Shown here piece by piece: positions 29,004 through 37,985 of a stretch of 64,000 nucleotides of DNA (position 1 is the stretch's first letter; each line of letters starts with the position of its first letter). Both the position numbers and the translations under genes were made by a program. Origin of the DNA: Paraferrimonas sedimenticola. GTDB lineage: Bacteria; Pseudomonadota; Gammaproteobacteria; Enterobacterales; Shewanellaceae. A model generated the notes under the pieces. The model was not told the DNA's origin and did not search any database. It saw only the letters and a program-made list of their open reading frames with translations. The stretch lies in NCBI RefSeq assembly GCF_002282855.1, contig NZ_NRIR01000001.1, positions 124,001 to 188,000 of the forward strand, given 5' to 3'.

Positions 29004-29639
29004 ATGGCACCGGATTACCAAGCCCAACACAAACAACGTTTCAACTACATGCCTTGGCTGTACTTTCGCCTCAAGCCTAAATTGCTGGCTTGGGCGAAGC
29101 CTTGGCAAGCCGAGCTCCACCAACACTGGATGACCCTTGAAACTGTGCAAATTGCCCCATCGGCCTTTATAGCAGAAGGCGCGCAGCTGTTTGCCGAGCC
29201 TGGGCGCGATATACGCATTGGCGAGCAAAGCTTTGTAGCGGCGGATTGTGTATTTCATGGCCCCATCGAGCTGGGTGACGCGGTTGCGATTAACCACGGT
29301 TGTCATCTAGACGGTAGCCGCGCCGGCATTCGCATTGGCAATAACTCTCGTATCGCTCACGGTTGCTCGATAGTGGCGTTTAACCATGGCATGGCGCCGG
29401 ATGACGAGGTGTATCAGCAGCCCATCAGCAGTCAAGGCATTCGCATCGGCGAGGATGTCTGGATCGGGGCACGCGTTGGAATTGTCGATGGAGTGAGCAT
29501 TGGTAACCACGCGGTCATCGGTATGAACGCCGTGGTGACCAAAGATGTACCGGAGTATGCGATTATGGCGGGCAACCCTGCCCTTCAAATCGGCGATCGG
29601 CGCGATAAGCCCAAGGCTGGGCTTAAGAAAAGCCGCTAA
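29004..29639 (+). CDS. Hexapeptide-repeat acyltransferase (LbH family)
   Basis: A 211-residue left-handed beta-helix transferase. The first 50 residues form a helical cap. Repeats of [LIV]-G-X4 follow from about 70 to 195: IRIGEQSFVAADCVFHG, IRIGNNSRIAHGCSIVAFNHG, IRIGEDVWIGARVGIVDGVSIGNHAVIGMNAVVTKDVPEYAIMAGNPA. This last stretch with H-G and the NPA end is typical of maltose/galactoside/NodL-type O-acetyltransferases. The sugar acceptor is unknown. It lies 13 bp after the PAP2-barrel gene and is probably cotranscribed, which may mean both act on a surface glycolipid or polymer. Confidence 0.85.
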   Translation: MAPDYQAQHKQRFNYMPWLYFRLKPKLLAWAKPWQAELHQHWMTLETVQIAPSAFIAEGAQLFAEPGRDIRIGEQSFVAADCVFHGPIELGDAVAINHGCHLDGSRAGIRIGNNSRIAHGCSIVAFNHGMAPDDEVYQQPISSQGIRIGEDVWIGARVGIVDGVSIGNHAVIGMNAVVTKDVPEYAIMAGNPALQIGDRRDKPKAGLKKSR

Positions 29640-29752
29640 TTAAATCCACTTGTTAAAACATGAGCTAATTTGCCGCTTTCGAGGCTACCGCGCTACTGGG
29701 CATACTGCTACAATATCGCTCTTTCGAATTTCATAGTCTTACGGATGTGGCC

Positions 29753-31456
29753 ATGCGCACCAGCCAATACCTACTATCTACCCAAAAAGAAACTCCATCC
29801 GACGCCGAGATCGTCAGCCACCAGCTGATGTTGCGCGCCGGAATGATCCGCAAACTGGCCTCAGGTTTGTACACCTGGCTGCCAAGCGGCCTGCGCGTGC
29901 TGCGCAAAGTTGAGAACATTGTTCGCGAAGAAATGAACAAAGCTGGCGCGGTTGAAACCCTGATGCCAATGGTTCAGCCAGGAGATTTGTGGCAACAAAC
30001 TCAGCGTTGGGATCAGTTTGGCCCCGAGCTGCTGCGTATCAAAGACCGTCATCACCGTGACTTCGTGCTGGGTCCAACCCACGAAGAAGTGATCACCGAA
30101 ATGGTTTCAAAGGAAATTTCTTCTTACAAGCAATTACCGGTGAACCTATACCAGATTCAAACCAAGTTCCGCGACGAAGTTCGTCCTCGCTTTGGTGTGA
30201 TGCGCGCCCGCGAATTCCTAATGAAGGACGCCTACTCGTTCCACATCAGCCAAGACTGTATGAACGACACCTACCAGCTGATGTTTGATGCTTATTGCAA
30301 CATCTTCAAGCGCATGGACTTGGAATTCCGCCCAGTATTGGCCGACAGTGGCTCAATTGGCGGTAGCTTGTCTCACGAGTTCCACGTGTTGGCACAAAGC
30401 GGCGAAGACTTGATTGCTTACGCCGACGGTGGCGAGTACGCCGCGAACATCGAGCGCGCCGAAGCACCGATGCCTACTTCTGAGCGCGCTGCAGCAACTC
30501 GTGAAATGGAGTTGGTTGATACCCCAAATGCGAAAACCATCGAGCAGTTGGTTGAGCAGTTTGAGTTGGGTATTGAGCAAACCGTTAAGACTCTTATCGT
30601 TAAAGCGGCCGACGACGCTGGCGCTGAGTTCGTTGCCCTGCTAGTTCGCGGTGACCACGAGCTCAACGAAGTGAAAGCGGAAAAGCACCCACTAGTTGCG
30701 GCTCCGCTAGAGTTCGCCACTGACGAGCAAATCAAAGACACCATAGGCGCTGGTGCAGGCTCGCTAGGTCCTGTGAACCTGTCGATTCCTGTGATTGCCG
30801 ATCACGCTGTAGCGGTCATGTCTGATTTTGGCGCTGGTGCGAATATCGACGGCAAACACTACTTTGGCATCAACTGGGAGCGCGATGTTGCTACTCCAGA
30901 AACCATGGATTTGCGCAACATCCTAGAAGGCGAAATCTCGCCAGATGGCAATGGCAAGATTGCGCTTGCACGCGGTATCGAAGTTGGCCACATCTTCCAA
31001 TTGGGTACCAAGTACTCAGAAGCCATGAACGCCAACGTGCTGGACGAAAACGGTAAGTCGCAAACGCTTATTATGGGCTGCTACGGTGTGGGTGTATCGC
31101 GCATCGTTGCTGCCGCTATCGAGCAAAACCACGACGACCGCGGCATCATTTGGCCAGAAGCCATTGCCCCGTTCAAAGTGGTTATCGTTCCTATGAACAT
31201 GCACAAGTCGCATCGCGTTCAAGAGACCGCTAACGAGCTTTATCAAAAGCTGACTGACGCTGGTGTTGAAGTCTTGTTTGACGACCGTAAAGAGCGCCCT
31301 GGTGTGATGTTTAACGATGCCGAGTTGATTGGTATTCCGCACACTATCGTTATCGGTGAGCGCAGCCTGGACAAAGGCGTGGTTGAGTACAAGTCACGTC
31401 GCGACGGCGAGAAAGTTGAGATGAGCTTGGACGAGGTAATTGCTAAGCTGAGCTAA
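29753..31456 (+). CDS. proS: Prolyl-tRNA synthetase
   Basis: A 567-residue class II synthetase of the bacterial type with an inserted editing domain. [19 protein letters not shown] is the expected start; an in-frame GTG 6 bp upstream would add two residues. Catalytic motif 2 is in [35 protein letters not shown] and motif 3 in [18 protein letters not shown]. The INS domain (about 225-405) removes mischarged Ala. The anticodon-binding domain is C-terminal. It forms the end of the rcsF-trmO-(two inserted genes)-proS block and has its own terminator. Confidence 0.98.
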   Translation: MRTSQYLLSTQKETPSDAEIVSHQLMLRAGMIRKLASGLYTWLPSGLRVLRKVENIVREEMNKAGAVETLMPMVQPGDLWQQTQRWDQFGPELLRIKDRHHRDFVLGPTHEEVITEMVSKEISSYKQLPVNLYQIQTKFRDEVRPRFGVMRAREFLMKDAYSFHISQDCMNDTYQLMFDAYCNIFKRMDLEFRPVLADSGSIGGSLSHEFHVLAQSGEDLIAYADGGEYAANIERAEAPMPTSERAAATREMELVDTPNAKTIEQLVEQFELGIEQTVKTLIVKAADDAGAEFVALLVRGDHELNEVKAEKHPLVAAPLEFATDEQIKDTIGAGAGSLGPVNLSIPVIADHAVAVMSDFGAGANIDGKHYFGINWERDVATPETMDLRNILEGEISPDGNGKIALARGIEVGHIFQLGTKYSEAMNANVLDENGKSQTLIMGCYGVGVSRIVAAAIEQNHDDRGIIWPEAIAPFKVVIVPMNMHKSHRVQETANELYQKLTDAGVEVLFDDRKERPGVMFNDAELIGIPHTIVIGERSLDKGVVEYKSRRDGEKVEMSLDEVIAKLS

Positions 31457-31475
31457 GCTTTTGGCTAAATTGAAC

Positions 31476-31500
31476 AAGCCCGCTTGATGCGGGCTTTTTT
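31476..31500 (+). terminator. Terminator of proS
   Basis: AAGCCCGC and GCGGGCTT pair around TTGAT and are followed by T6. Confidence 0.93.
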
Positions 31501-31510
31501 GTGCGTGCTT

Positions 31511-31587
31511 GTCATTCCCAACTCGATTGGGAATCCACCCAACCGCTAATCAGCAACTGGCTAGATTCCCGTTTCCACGGGAATGAC
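31511..31587. repeat. Composite palindromic repeat after proS
   Basis: A 77-bp element begins GTCATTCCC and ends GGGAATGAC. It has two internal hairpins: one TTCCCAA..TTGGGAA, the other GATTCCCG..CGGGAAT, separated by a unique spacer. The same architecture recurs at 49403-49478 (76 bp), and related parts lie at 42519-42690. It lies between the converging proS and iorB genes and could end transcription from the iorB side. Confidence 0.85.
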
Positions 31588-31598
31588 GAGCTCACGAA

Positions 31599-33893
31599 TT
31601 AGACCTTCATCACTTTATTCACCGGCAAGTCCCTAACGCGCACCCCACTGGCGTGATAAATCGCGTTAGTGATACTTGGAATAATCGGCGGTACCCCAGG
31701 CTCGCCCACACCACCGGGGGCCTCATTGGACTCCATGATGTGAACGTACATTGGCGGTACCTGGTCCATGCGAGTCACCGGTGCATCGTGGAAATTCGAC
31801 TGCTCGACTTTGCCACCGACCACACTAATTTCACCCATTAGCGCTATCGACAAACCAAACACCATGGCACCTTCCATCTGCGACTTCACTCGATCCGGCG
31901 TCACCGCCACGCCAATGTCTACCGCAGTGTGCATTTCAAGCACCTTGACCTTGTTGTCTATGACTTCCACCTTGGTAGCCGCCGCCACGTAGGAACCAAA
32001 GCTGCGCAAGAAGCTCAAGCCCCAGCCCTGATTGTCCGGTAGCTCTTCCTCGATTTTGGCTAAATCCGCAATCCAGTTAATCAAGTCCTTCATGCGCTTA
32101 ATATCAATTGGATTGGTTTCCCATGACATACCGTAGTTGCTGTATTCAAAGCCCTCTGGGCGAGGATCGACCAAACGATCGGGCCCCAACAAGTTCAGCC
32201 ACATTTGACGGGTAGAGATACCAGCTTTAACTGCCATTTCATCCACAAAGCTGCCCAGCGCAAAACCGTTGTTAATACAGGCCACCGAACGCACCCACCC
32301 GGTACGCATGTGGCTTGATACTTTTTGCGTTTCAAAGCTCAAATTGTTCAGCGCAAACGGAGTGTCGCCAAAGCCCACCGACAAATCACCGTGATTGGGC
32401 ATGTCACGCTTGGTATCGAAAATCCAACCAATCGGTGGGTACGCCACTCGTTGAATCCAGTGATCGGCAGTGCCCTTCTCGGTCAATTCGGCCTTGAGGT
32501 AATTTGCAGAAATCGAGTGATAAAAACCGTGTTGAATGTCATCTTCGCGGCTCCAAACCACTTTGACCGGCTGTTTGACCTTGTCTGACAACTCCACCGC
32601 TTCAAGAATAAAGTCGGCCTTGGATTTTCGCCCAAAGGCACCACCCATCAGAGTTAAATTAATCTCTGCACGCTCGGGACTTTCTTTATCGATACCCAGC
32701 TCGGCCATCACCTGACTCTGGGCCCATTGAGGGTTTTGAGTCCCAGCCCAAACCTGCACACGCTTATCAGCACCTTCACCCTGTACCCAAGCGGTGGCTG
32801 CTGGGGTCTCCATCGGGGTGTGGTTCAGATAAGGCACAGAATAGGTAGCCTCAACCGTGCGCGCCTTATCATAACTGTGCTGGTAGACATCACCCTTGGC
32901 GCGAATTTCGATGCCCTTTTGATTCACCTTAGACTTGAGTTCGTCCATGTAGCTTTGCGTGTTGTGAACCGCGTTATCACCATCGTCCCACTCTACTTTG
33001 AGCGCCTGACGCCCTTTCAGCGCGGCCCAGGTGTTGGTCGCCAGCACGGCCACACCGCCAAGCGGACGAGTAGAAACCGGATACCCTCGGGATTTAAGGG
33101 TCACCACGGCTTTGACACCAGCCACTTTCATAGCCTCGCTGTCATCAACGGATTTAGGCTTACCACCCACCACAGGTGGACGAACAATACTGGCCACCAG
33201 CATGTTGTCCAACATGATGTCTTGCGCGTAGACCGCACTACCAGCAACGATGTCATCCAAATCGAATAACTTGACCTCTTTACCTATCAGACTGAAGTCC
33301 TTTTGTGCTTTGAGCGTTAAGGTCTCTGCCTTGGGCGCCTCCAATTCAGAGGCCGCCACCGCCAGCTCGCCATAGCCCAACTCACGCCCATCTTTGGCGA
33401 TGACTTTATGGTTGTTAGCGCGTAACTCGATCATCGGCACGCCCAGACGCTCGGACGCGGCTTGCATCAGCATGTGTTTGGCGGCGGCGCCTAGACGACG
33501 CAACTCTTCAAAGTGACGACGAATCGAGCTTGAGCCGGTTGTGCCCTGACTGCCATAGCTCTTGTCCGCTTTGCCTTGCAACATCACCACTTGCGACCAA
33601 TCGGCTTCGAGTTCATCGGCAATAATTTGTGGCACTGAGGTGTGAATGCCCTGCCCCATTTCGGCACGATGACACACAATTTGGGTTTGACCTGAGGGGG
33701 CGATACTGACAAATACATTCAGCTGACGCAGTGCATTGTCTTTGGCGTTGGCACTCAGTGAGGCAAAGCCTGGCAGGTAGCCGCCGAGAACCAGCGCACT
33801 ACCACCAAGCCCCATGCCTTTTAGAAAACTGCGACGGCTCACTTGAGCAATCACGCTAGCAACTTTAGTTGCTGTGTTGGGATATAAGCTCAT
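31599..33893 (-). CDS. Molybdenum hydroxylase large subunit (isoquinoline 1-oxidoreductase beta-like)
   Basis: A 764-residue molybdopterin-cytosine-dinucleotide protein of the xanthine dehydrogenase family, IorB subgroup. A twin-arginine signal (SRRSFLKGMGLGGSALVLGG) sends it to the periplasm. HRAEMGQGIHTSVPQIIADELEADW and QGTTGSSSIRRHFEELR are cofactor-binding segments. GGAFGRKSKADFILEAVEL is the conserved loop, and GVGEPGVPPI near the C-terminus contains the catalytic Glu. It oxidises aldehydes or N-heterocycles by water-derived oxygen. Its start overlaps the end of the small subunit by 4 bp. The true substrate is unknown. Confidence 0.9.
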   Translation of the reverse strand: MSLYPNTATKVASVIAQVSRRSFLKGMGLGGSALVLGGYLPGFASLSANAKDNALRQLNVFVSIAPSGQTQIVCHRAEMGQGIHTSVPQIIADELEADWSQVVMLQGKADKSYGSQGTTGSSSIRRHFEELRRLGAAAKHMLMQAASERLGVPMIELRANNHKVIAKDGRELGYGELAVAASELEAPKAETLTLKAQKDFSLIGKEVKLFDLDDIVAGSAVYAQDIMLDNMLVASIVRPPVVGGKPKSVDDSEAMKVAGVKAVVTLKSRGYPVSTRPLGGVAVLATNTWAALKGRQALKVEWDDGDNAVHNTQSYMDELKSKVNQKGIEIRAKGDVYQHSYDKARTVEATYSVPYLNHTPMETPAATAWVQGEGADKRVQVWAGTQNPQWAQSQVMAELGIDKESPERAEINLTLMGGAFGRKSKADFILEAVELSDKVKQPVKVVWSREDDIQHGFYHSISANYLKAELTEKGTADHWIQRVAYPPIGWIFDTKRDMPNHGDLSVGFGDTPFALNNLSFETQKVSSHMRTGWVRSVACINNGFALGSFVDEMAVKAGISTRQMWLNLLGPDRLVDPRPEGFEYSNYGMSWETNPIDIKRMKDLINWIADLAKIEEELPDNQGWGLSFLRSFGSYVAAATKVEVIDNKVKVLEMHTAVDIGVAVTPDRVKSQMEGAMVFGLSIALMGEISVVGGKVEQSNFHDAPVTRMDQVPPMYVHIMESNEAPGGVGEPGVPPIIPSITNAIYHASGVRVRDLPVNKVMKV

Positions 33894-34357
33894 GCTTTCT
33901 CCTCCCTGATTAGCTCACCGGCACGGGCAATCGCCTGCTTGATGCGATGATAGGTACCACAGCGACAAATATTGCCCTTCATGGCTTTGTTTATTTGCTC
34001 GTCGCTTGGGTTGGGATTGTCAGCCAGTAAAGCCACCGCGCTCATCATTTGTCCCGACTGGCAGTAACCACACTGAGGCACCTTGTATTCGCGCCAAGCG
34101 ATTTGCACCGCATGGTCGGCGTTGGCGCTGATCCCCTCAATGGTGGTGATGGCTTTGTCTTTGGCAAACGCTAGTGGCGTCACGCAAGAGCGCACCGGCT
34201 GGCCGTCCACATGAACCGTGCAGGCACCGCACTGACCGGCGCCACAGCCGAACTTGGTACCCGTAAGTTTGAGTTCGTCGCGTAAGGCATACAGCAATGG
34301 AGTGTCTTCTGACGCCTCCAAAGTCACCTGCTTTTGGTTAATGATTAAGCTGATCAT
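33890..34357 (-). CDS. Molybdenum hydroxylase 2Fe-2S subunit (isoquinoline 1-oxidoreductase alpha-like)
   Basis: A 155-residue ferredoxin-like subunit. It has the plant-type [2Fe-2S] motif GTKFGCGAGQCGACTVHVDGQPVRSC and the second cluster motif CGYCQSGQM plus NICRCGTYHRI. It passes electrons from the molybdenum site of the large subunit to an acceptor, often a cytochrome. It overlaps the large subunit by 4 bp and the MocA-like gene by 20 bp. There is no separate FAD subunit in the operon, as usual for the two-subunit Ior type. It has no Tat signal and probably travels with IorB. Confidence 0.92.
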   Translation of the reverse strand: MISLIINQKQVTLEASEDTPLLYALRDELKLTGTKFGCGAGQCGACTVHVDGQPVRSCVTPLAFAKDKAITTIEGISANADHAVQIAWREYKVPQCGYCQSGQMMSAVALLADNPNPSDEQINKAMKGNICRCGTYHRIKQAIARAGELIREEKA

Positions 34358-34976
34358 GGCTAACGCCTTCCTTTTGACTAACAGAATGTTGTTGATTCCA
34401 GCGAGCTAGCTGAGCTGGCGTGTCGATATCAATAGCTGCACTGGCCATTGCAAATGGCTGTACAGCTTCGGGGAGTTGGTTGAGTAGCGCTTTGGCGCCA
34501 CGTTCGCCACTAAGCTGCCTAAGCTGGTCAAAATAGGCTCTGGGAAATATCACCGGCGGCGATAAGCCAGCATCGCTTATGGCGCAATGAATCTTTTCCG
34601 GTGAGGCGTTAAACGCGTGCCACAATCCACGGTAGTCATCGTTAGTGAGCCCTATTTGATCGCCAAGTACCAAGAGCGCGTGAGTGGTGTCGGTTCTCAC
34701 CGAGGCAACCGTCGCCGCAATAGAGTCACCAAGCCCAGCTTCCGGCGAAAGTCCCTCACTAATATCCAGCGTGGTAAAAGCATCACTAAGAGCTTTGGAG
34801 ATGTGACTAATGTGGGGCTGAGCCAATACCAAAGTCGGCTTACCAAAGGGTGAGTTCGAGAGGGTAGTGGCCACCTCAGCCAATAAGGCATCGCCCTTGG
34901 CGGTCAGTGCCAAGGACTTCACATCCCCAAAGCGCGAGCTTTTACCTGCCGCGAGAACAAAACACTCACACCGCAC
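34338..34976 (-). CDS. MocA/MobA-like molybdenum cofactor nucleotidyltransferase
   Basis: A 212-residue NTP-transferase of the MocA (CTP:molybdopterin cytidylyltransferase) group. It starts CFVLAAGKSSRFGDVKSL, the GXXXXXG nucleotide loop of the family, with LLVLGDQIGLTNDDYRGL (metal-binding Asp) and a CAISDAGLSPPVIFPRAYF substrate loop. It would make molybdopterin cytosine dinucleotide for the IorAB enzyme encoded immediately downstream. It overlaps xdhC by 11 bp and iorA by 20 bp. Confidence 0.88.
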   Translation of the reverse strand: MRCECFVLAAGKSSRFGDVKSLALTAKGDALLAEVATTLSNSPFGKPTLVLAQPHISHISKALSDAFTTLDISEGLSPEAGLGDSIAATVASVRTDTTHALLVLGDQIGLTNDDYRGLWHAFNASPEKIHCAISDAGLSPPVIFPRAYFDQLRQLSGERGAKALLNQLPEAVQPFAMASAAIDIDTPAQLARWNQQHSVSQKEGVSHDQLNH

Positions 34977-35967
34977 GGCTTAACTCCGGCCTACGTTTGG
35001 CAGGCTCAATCGCGATTTTGCCTTCCAACACGGCCTGAATCTCAGCCACAATCGATAGCGCGATGGCTTCGGGAAGATCGCCGCCAAGGTCCAATCCTAT
35101 CGGGTTAGACAGACCTTGTGTAAAGTCGCTCAGGCGAATATCGGCCAGTTCTAACAGCTCCTGAGTTCTGTGTTTGGGGCCCAATTGGCCAACGAATTTG
35201 GCGTTGTGATTGACCAAGAGCCCAAGGGCTTGTGCGTCCATTTGCAGATTGTGATGCATCACTACCACAGCATCCGCGCGATTAAACTCAAAGTCCTGTG
35301 CTAGCGCTTCAATGGCGCACTGTCCACGCCAATGGGCCTGCTCAAAGCCCGAAGCTCTGCCATGACTGACGCGAGGGTCGTTAATAAACACCTGCCATCC
35401 CAAATTAGCTGCCATTTGGATAACCGGAATAGCATCCACCCCAGCGCCTAAAATCCATAGCCGCGGACGCGGTTGTAACACCTGCTCAAAAGCGTCATCG
35501 CTTAAGCGTTTTGAAGCAATAGTTGAAGTCGCGAGTAACTGATTGGACACGGGGTGCGAAATTAGCTTGATTCGATAGCCCTGAGGCTCACCACGATTTA
35601 GCACCTTCAACAATTCCTCAAGCTCAAGGTAGTTGTTGCTGGCACTGATAGGCTGCAACCACAAGCGCACCATACCGCCACAGCCAATGCCCAGCTCCCA
35701 AGCGAAATCGCCTTCCTCGCGCATGTCGTACACCACTTCGCGAGCCTGACCGTCTTGCCAACAACGTCGAGCCTGACGCATTACATCCGACTCTAAACAG
35801 CCGCCACTAACCAGCCCGAAGTACTGTCCCATGTCGTTAATTAACATCATGGCGCCGGGTTTGCGGTAGGAGGAACCTTGGGTCTCAATGACGCTGGCCA
35901 GCACCCACTGATGTTGGTCTTTTAGCTCAGTCCAGAGGGTGAGCAAGTCTTGTAAACGATGGCTCAT
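34966..35967 (-). CDS. XdhC-family molybdenum cofactor maturation protein
   Basis: A 333-residue XdhC/CoxI protein. The N-terminal XdhC_CoxI domain has VLASVIETQGSSYRKPGAMMLINDMGQYFGLVSGGCLESDV. The C-terminal Rossmann domain (about 170-310) has RPRLWILGAGVDAIPVIQMAANLGWQVFINDPR and KFVGQLGPKHRTQELL. It binds and inserts sulfurated molybdenum cofactor into the hydroxylase. It is first in the xdhC-mocA-iorA-iorB operon, in which every junction overlaps. Start ATG at 35967. Confidence 0.92.
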   Translation of the reverse strand: MSHRLQDLLTLWTELKDQHQWVLASVIETQGSSYRKPGAMMLINDMGQYFGLVSGGCLESDVMRQARRCWQDGQAREVVYDMREEGDFAWELGIGCGGMVRLWLQPISASNNYLELEELLKVLNRGEPQGYRIKLISHPVSNQLLATSTIASKRLSDDAFEQVLQPRPRLWILGAGVDAIPVIQMAANLGWQVFINDPRVSHGRASGFEQAHWRGQCAIEALAQDFEFNRADAVVVMHHNLQMDAQALGLLVNHNAKFVGQLGPKHRTQELLELADIRLSDFTQGLSNPIGLDLGGDLPEAIALSIVAEIQAVLEGKIAIEPAKRRPELSRAV

Positions 35968-35979
35968 GCAGTTTAGCGC

Positions 35980-35995
35980 TTGATTAAATGATCAA
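35980..35995. promoter_or_regulatory. Palindrome at the start of the xdhC operon
   Basis: TTGAT-N6-ATCAA is a 16-bp inverted repeat 13 bp upstream of the xdhC ATG. Spacing does not fit FNR (4 bp). It could be a GntR-type or other repressor site overlapping the start of transcription. Confidence 0.3.
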
Positions 35996-36077
35996 ACTCT
36001 TAACCTAGCATATTCATCATACCAACCAAGCTAAACAGCGAATTTGGCGGCAATCAATTGTGACAAATTGCAACGGA

Positions 36078-36260
36078 TTACCCGCCGCTAGGTGTTTGGT
36101 TTGCTTCGGGCAACAAAGCTAGCACCGCTTGGCGCTGCACTTTGTTGAGTTTGGCCACAACCAGCAAATACGAATCGTCAATCAAACGCTCGACTTCGCC
36201 AGTTGGAATAGAACCGTCAAAATACAAAGTTATCCAATGGCGCTTATCCCAGCGGTTGCC
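36078..36260 (-). pseudogene. Remnant of a MmcQ/YjbR-family gene
   Basis: The minus-strand frame reads GNRWDKRHWITLYFDGSIPTGE, then VERLIDDSYLLVVAKLNKVQRQAVLALL and a natural stop TAA at 36078-36080. This is the well-conserved C-terminal half of MmcQ/YjbR proteins. Immediately upstream in frame is a TGA (36261-36263) and no start codon, and the N-terminal half is not found in the adjoining 300 bp. It is a truncated relic rather than an expressed gene. The parent family is a DNA-binding-like fold of unclear role. Confidence 0.8.
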
Positions 36261-36580
36261 TCATTATCCATTTATTTCTCTCTGGTTGAGGTCGCACTTA
36301 ACTCTTCCAAGGGGGATTAATCACTCGTTGGAAAGCAAAGCTGAGTGAATCGCACCCTTTAGTAGCTAAAAACACCGCGCTCTGTAATAAAAGTGTCACA
36401 AAAGTTGTAATTAGCATCACTTTTTGACATCAGCTTGTAAAAACCCAATCGATTTATTCTGGTTAAGACAGTCTTTAGTTGCGGCGTCTCACAAAAAATA
36501 TGTCACCACTCCTATTCAGTAACTAAAAAATTGCTGCAAATGTAGAGTTACGGATGAGTTCACCATTAAGAGGAAGGATT
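36261..36580. other. Non-coding gap before the orphan lipoprotein
   Basis: About 320 bp of AT-richer sequence with no supportable gene. It must hold the promoter of the lipoprotein at 36581. No clear repeat, hairpin or attachment site was seen; part of it may be degraded 5' sequence of the YjbR relic. Confidence 0.6.
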
Positions 36581-37423
36581 ATGCTAAAACAAACAAAAGT
36601 GTTGCTGAGTGTATCGGCATTGGCTCTATTTTTAACAGCTTGTGGAAGCGACAAAGAAAACTCTACGAATGTGCCTGATTACAAGCCAGAATCAACTCAG
36701 AATTTTTCTAACGCGCAAAGTGGTATCTACGCAGGCGAGGCTAAGATGGGTAGCTATACCGTCGCCTTAGGCATCATGGTTGCTCCTGATGGACGTGTTC
36801 TTACCACATCTACTGACGGTGCAAGCCTCTTTTGGGGAGACTTTAGCGGAAGCAACAATGGGGCCAATCAGATATCGGTTTCTGGACGAGTTATAAGCTG
36901 TGACGCAGGCGAATGCGGAGAGTGGAACTCTTCTTCGGTAAGCGGTACATTCTCATCGAACGAGTTTACAGCTAAGCAAACTTTCCCAGACTCTTCACTC
37001 TCTTACGATCTAATGGGCATTCGCTCACCGAACGCAGACACCACGATTGATCTAAAGAGTCGAGCGGGAACCTACAGCGAGAGCCATTCGTTTGTAGAGT
37101 TGCTTGAAGATGCGACTATCTCAGGCGTTGATACTAACGGCTGCACCTTCACCGGTAACATTGAACCGTATGACGAAATTAACATGTTCAAGATTGAATA
37201 CATCGCTTCGGGCTGTGGTTCGCTAAGCAAAAAATTCTCTGGTTTAGGCGGTTTCGAAACTACAAAAGATGGCACTTTCTTTGCCTCACAAACCATCAGT
37301 ACTGATTCAACGGTTTTTGCCACTCATATTTGGGCTTTACAAGGCGCGACTCAAGCTTCTGTTTCGACTATCAACACGGATTTTGAAGGCGCCTCAATTC
37401 GTTCCGGCGTTACAAAGCAATAA
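36581..37423 (+). CDS. Orphan lipoprotein, unknown function
   Basis: A 280-residue protein with a lipoprotein signal and lipobox LTAC (lipidated C21). The ATG at 36581 is chosen because AGAGGAAGG precedes it and the signal peptide then has normal length; an ATG 27 bp earlier adds a poor leader. The mature part has beta-strand character (SGIYAGEAKMGSYTVALGIMVAPDGRV) with two cysteine pairs (C-D-A-G-E-C, and one near the middle). It resembles surface lipoproteins with up-down beta domains, but I do not recognise a family. It is followed by the degenerate lipoprotein gene. Confidence 0.75.
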   Translation: MLKQTKVLLSVSALALFLTACGSDKENSTNVPDYKPESTQNFSNAQSGIYAGEAKMGSYTVALGIMVAPDGRVLTTSTDGASLFWGDFSGSNNGANQISVSGRVISCDAGECGEWNSSSVSGTFSSNEFTAKQTFPDSSLSYDLMGIRSPNADTTIDLKSRAGTYSESHSFVELLEDATISGVDTNGCTFTGNIEPYDEINMFKIEYIASGCGSLSKKFSGLGGFETTKDGTFFASQTISTDSTVFATHIWALQGATQASVSTINTDFEGASIRSGVTKQ

Positions 37424-37440
37424 ACAAGAGCTCTAACAAC

Positions 37441-37917
37441 ATTAAAAACTTAGTTTTAACGTTGTTGGTGATCATGGCTAACGCAGGCCTCACAGAATGT
37501 GCAACTGCCTAAAGTGAGAAGGGCTTATTTGGGGGAGGCTTTGAAGAAGTTCAGCGTGATAGCAATGTATGGCGTATTAGTTATTCCGGTAACTTCATAA
37601 CCTTGAAACAACGAGTAGAAGATCTTTCCTTGCTCCGAAGCGCAGATTTGACTTTGGAGCAAGGATTCGAATATTTCGCGGTTTCCGAAAAAGGAACTGA
37701 TGTGGATACGAAAACTATAACGACACCACAATCTTCCAGTACCTCTCCCCATATCCACGGGTATGGTAACCACGCACATGCAATCTCCCACACTGCATAC
37801 AGTGGTGGTAGTGTAAGCAGAATAATTACCGAGACTGCGAATATTGTAGTGGTAATGTTCGAAGAAAAACCTGCTGACACTATGACTTACAACGCAGAAA
37901 TTTTTTTCGCAACATGA
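37441..37917 (+). pseudogene. Degenerate CC0125/CC1285-type lipoprotein gene
   Basis: Read in one frame, 37441-37917 encodes a signal-like stretch (KNLVLTLLVIMANAGL), a Cys, then GLFGGGFEEVQRDSNVWRISYSGN and LLRSADLTLEQGFEYFAV, characteristic of the CC0125/CC1285 lipoprotein family. Three lesions are visible. The first codon, where ATG is expected, is ATT. The lipobox reads LTEC instead of LTGC. A TAA at 37510-37512 replaces what is normally a Tyr codon just after the Cys. The downstream part remains open to a TGA at 37915. An internal ATG at 37603 would only give a headless fragment. The family role is unknown. Confidence 0.75.
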
Positions 37918-37961
37918 AAGCTGAATGTAGCATTAAAGATTAGCGCCAGAATCTCAGACTG

Positions 37962-37985
37962 AAGCCATCCATCGTGGATGGCTTT
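37962..37985 (+). terminator. Terminator after the degenerate lipoprotein gene
   Basis: AAGCCATCC and GGATGGCTTT pair around a 5-base loop. The T-run after it is short. The remaining gap to 38264 holds the next promoter; nothing else was recognised. Confidence 0.7.

Noticed and set aside
36129-36348. Plus-strand short frames over the YjbR relic
   Set aside because: Conserved YjbR sequence is on the minus strand; the plus frames have no start site or similarity.
37525-37880. Minus-strand frames of 88 and 99 codons opposite the decayed lipoprotein
   Set aside because: The recognisable family sequence is on the plus strand.
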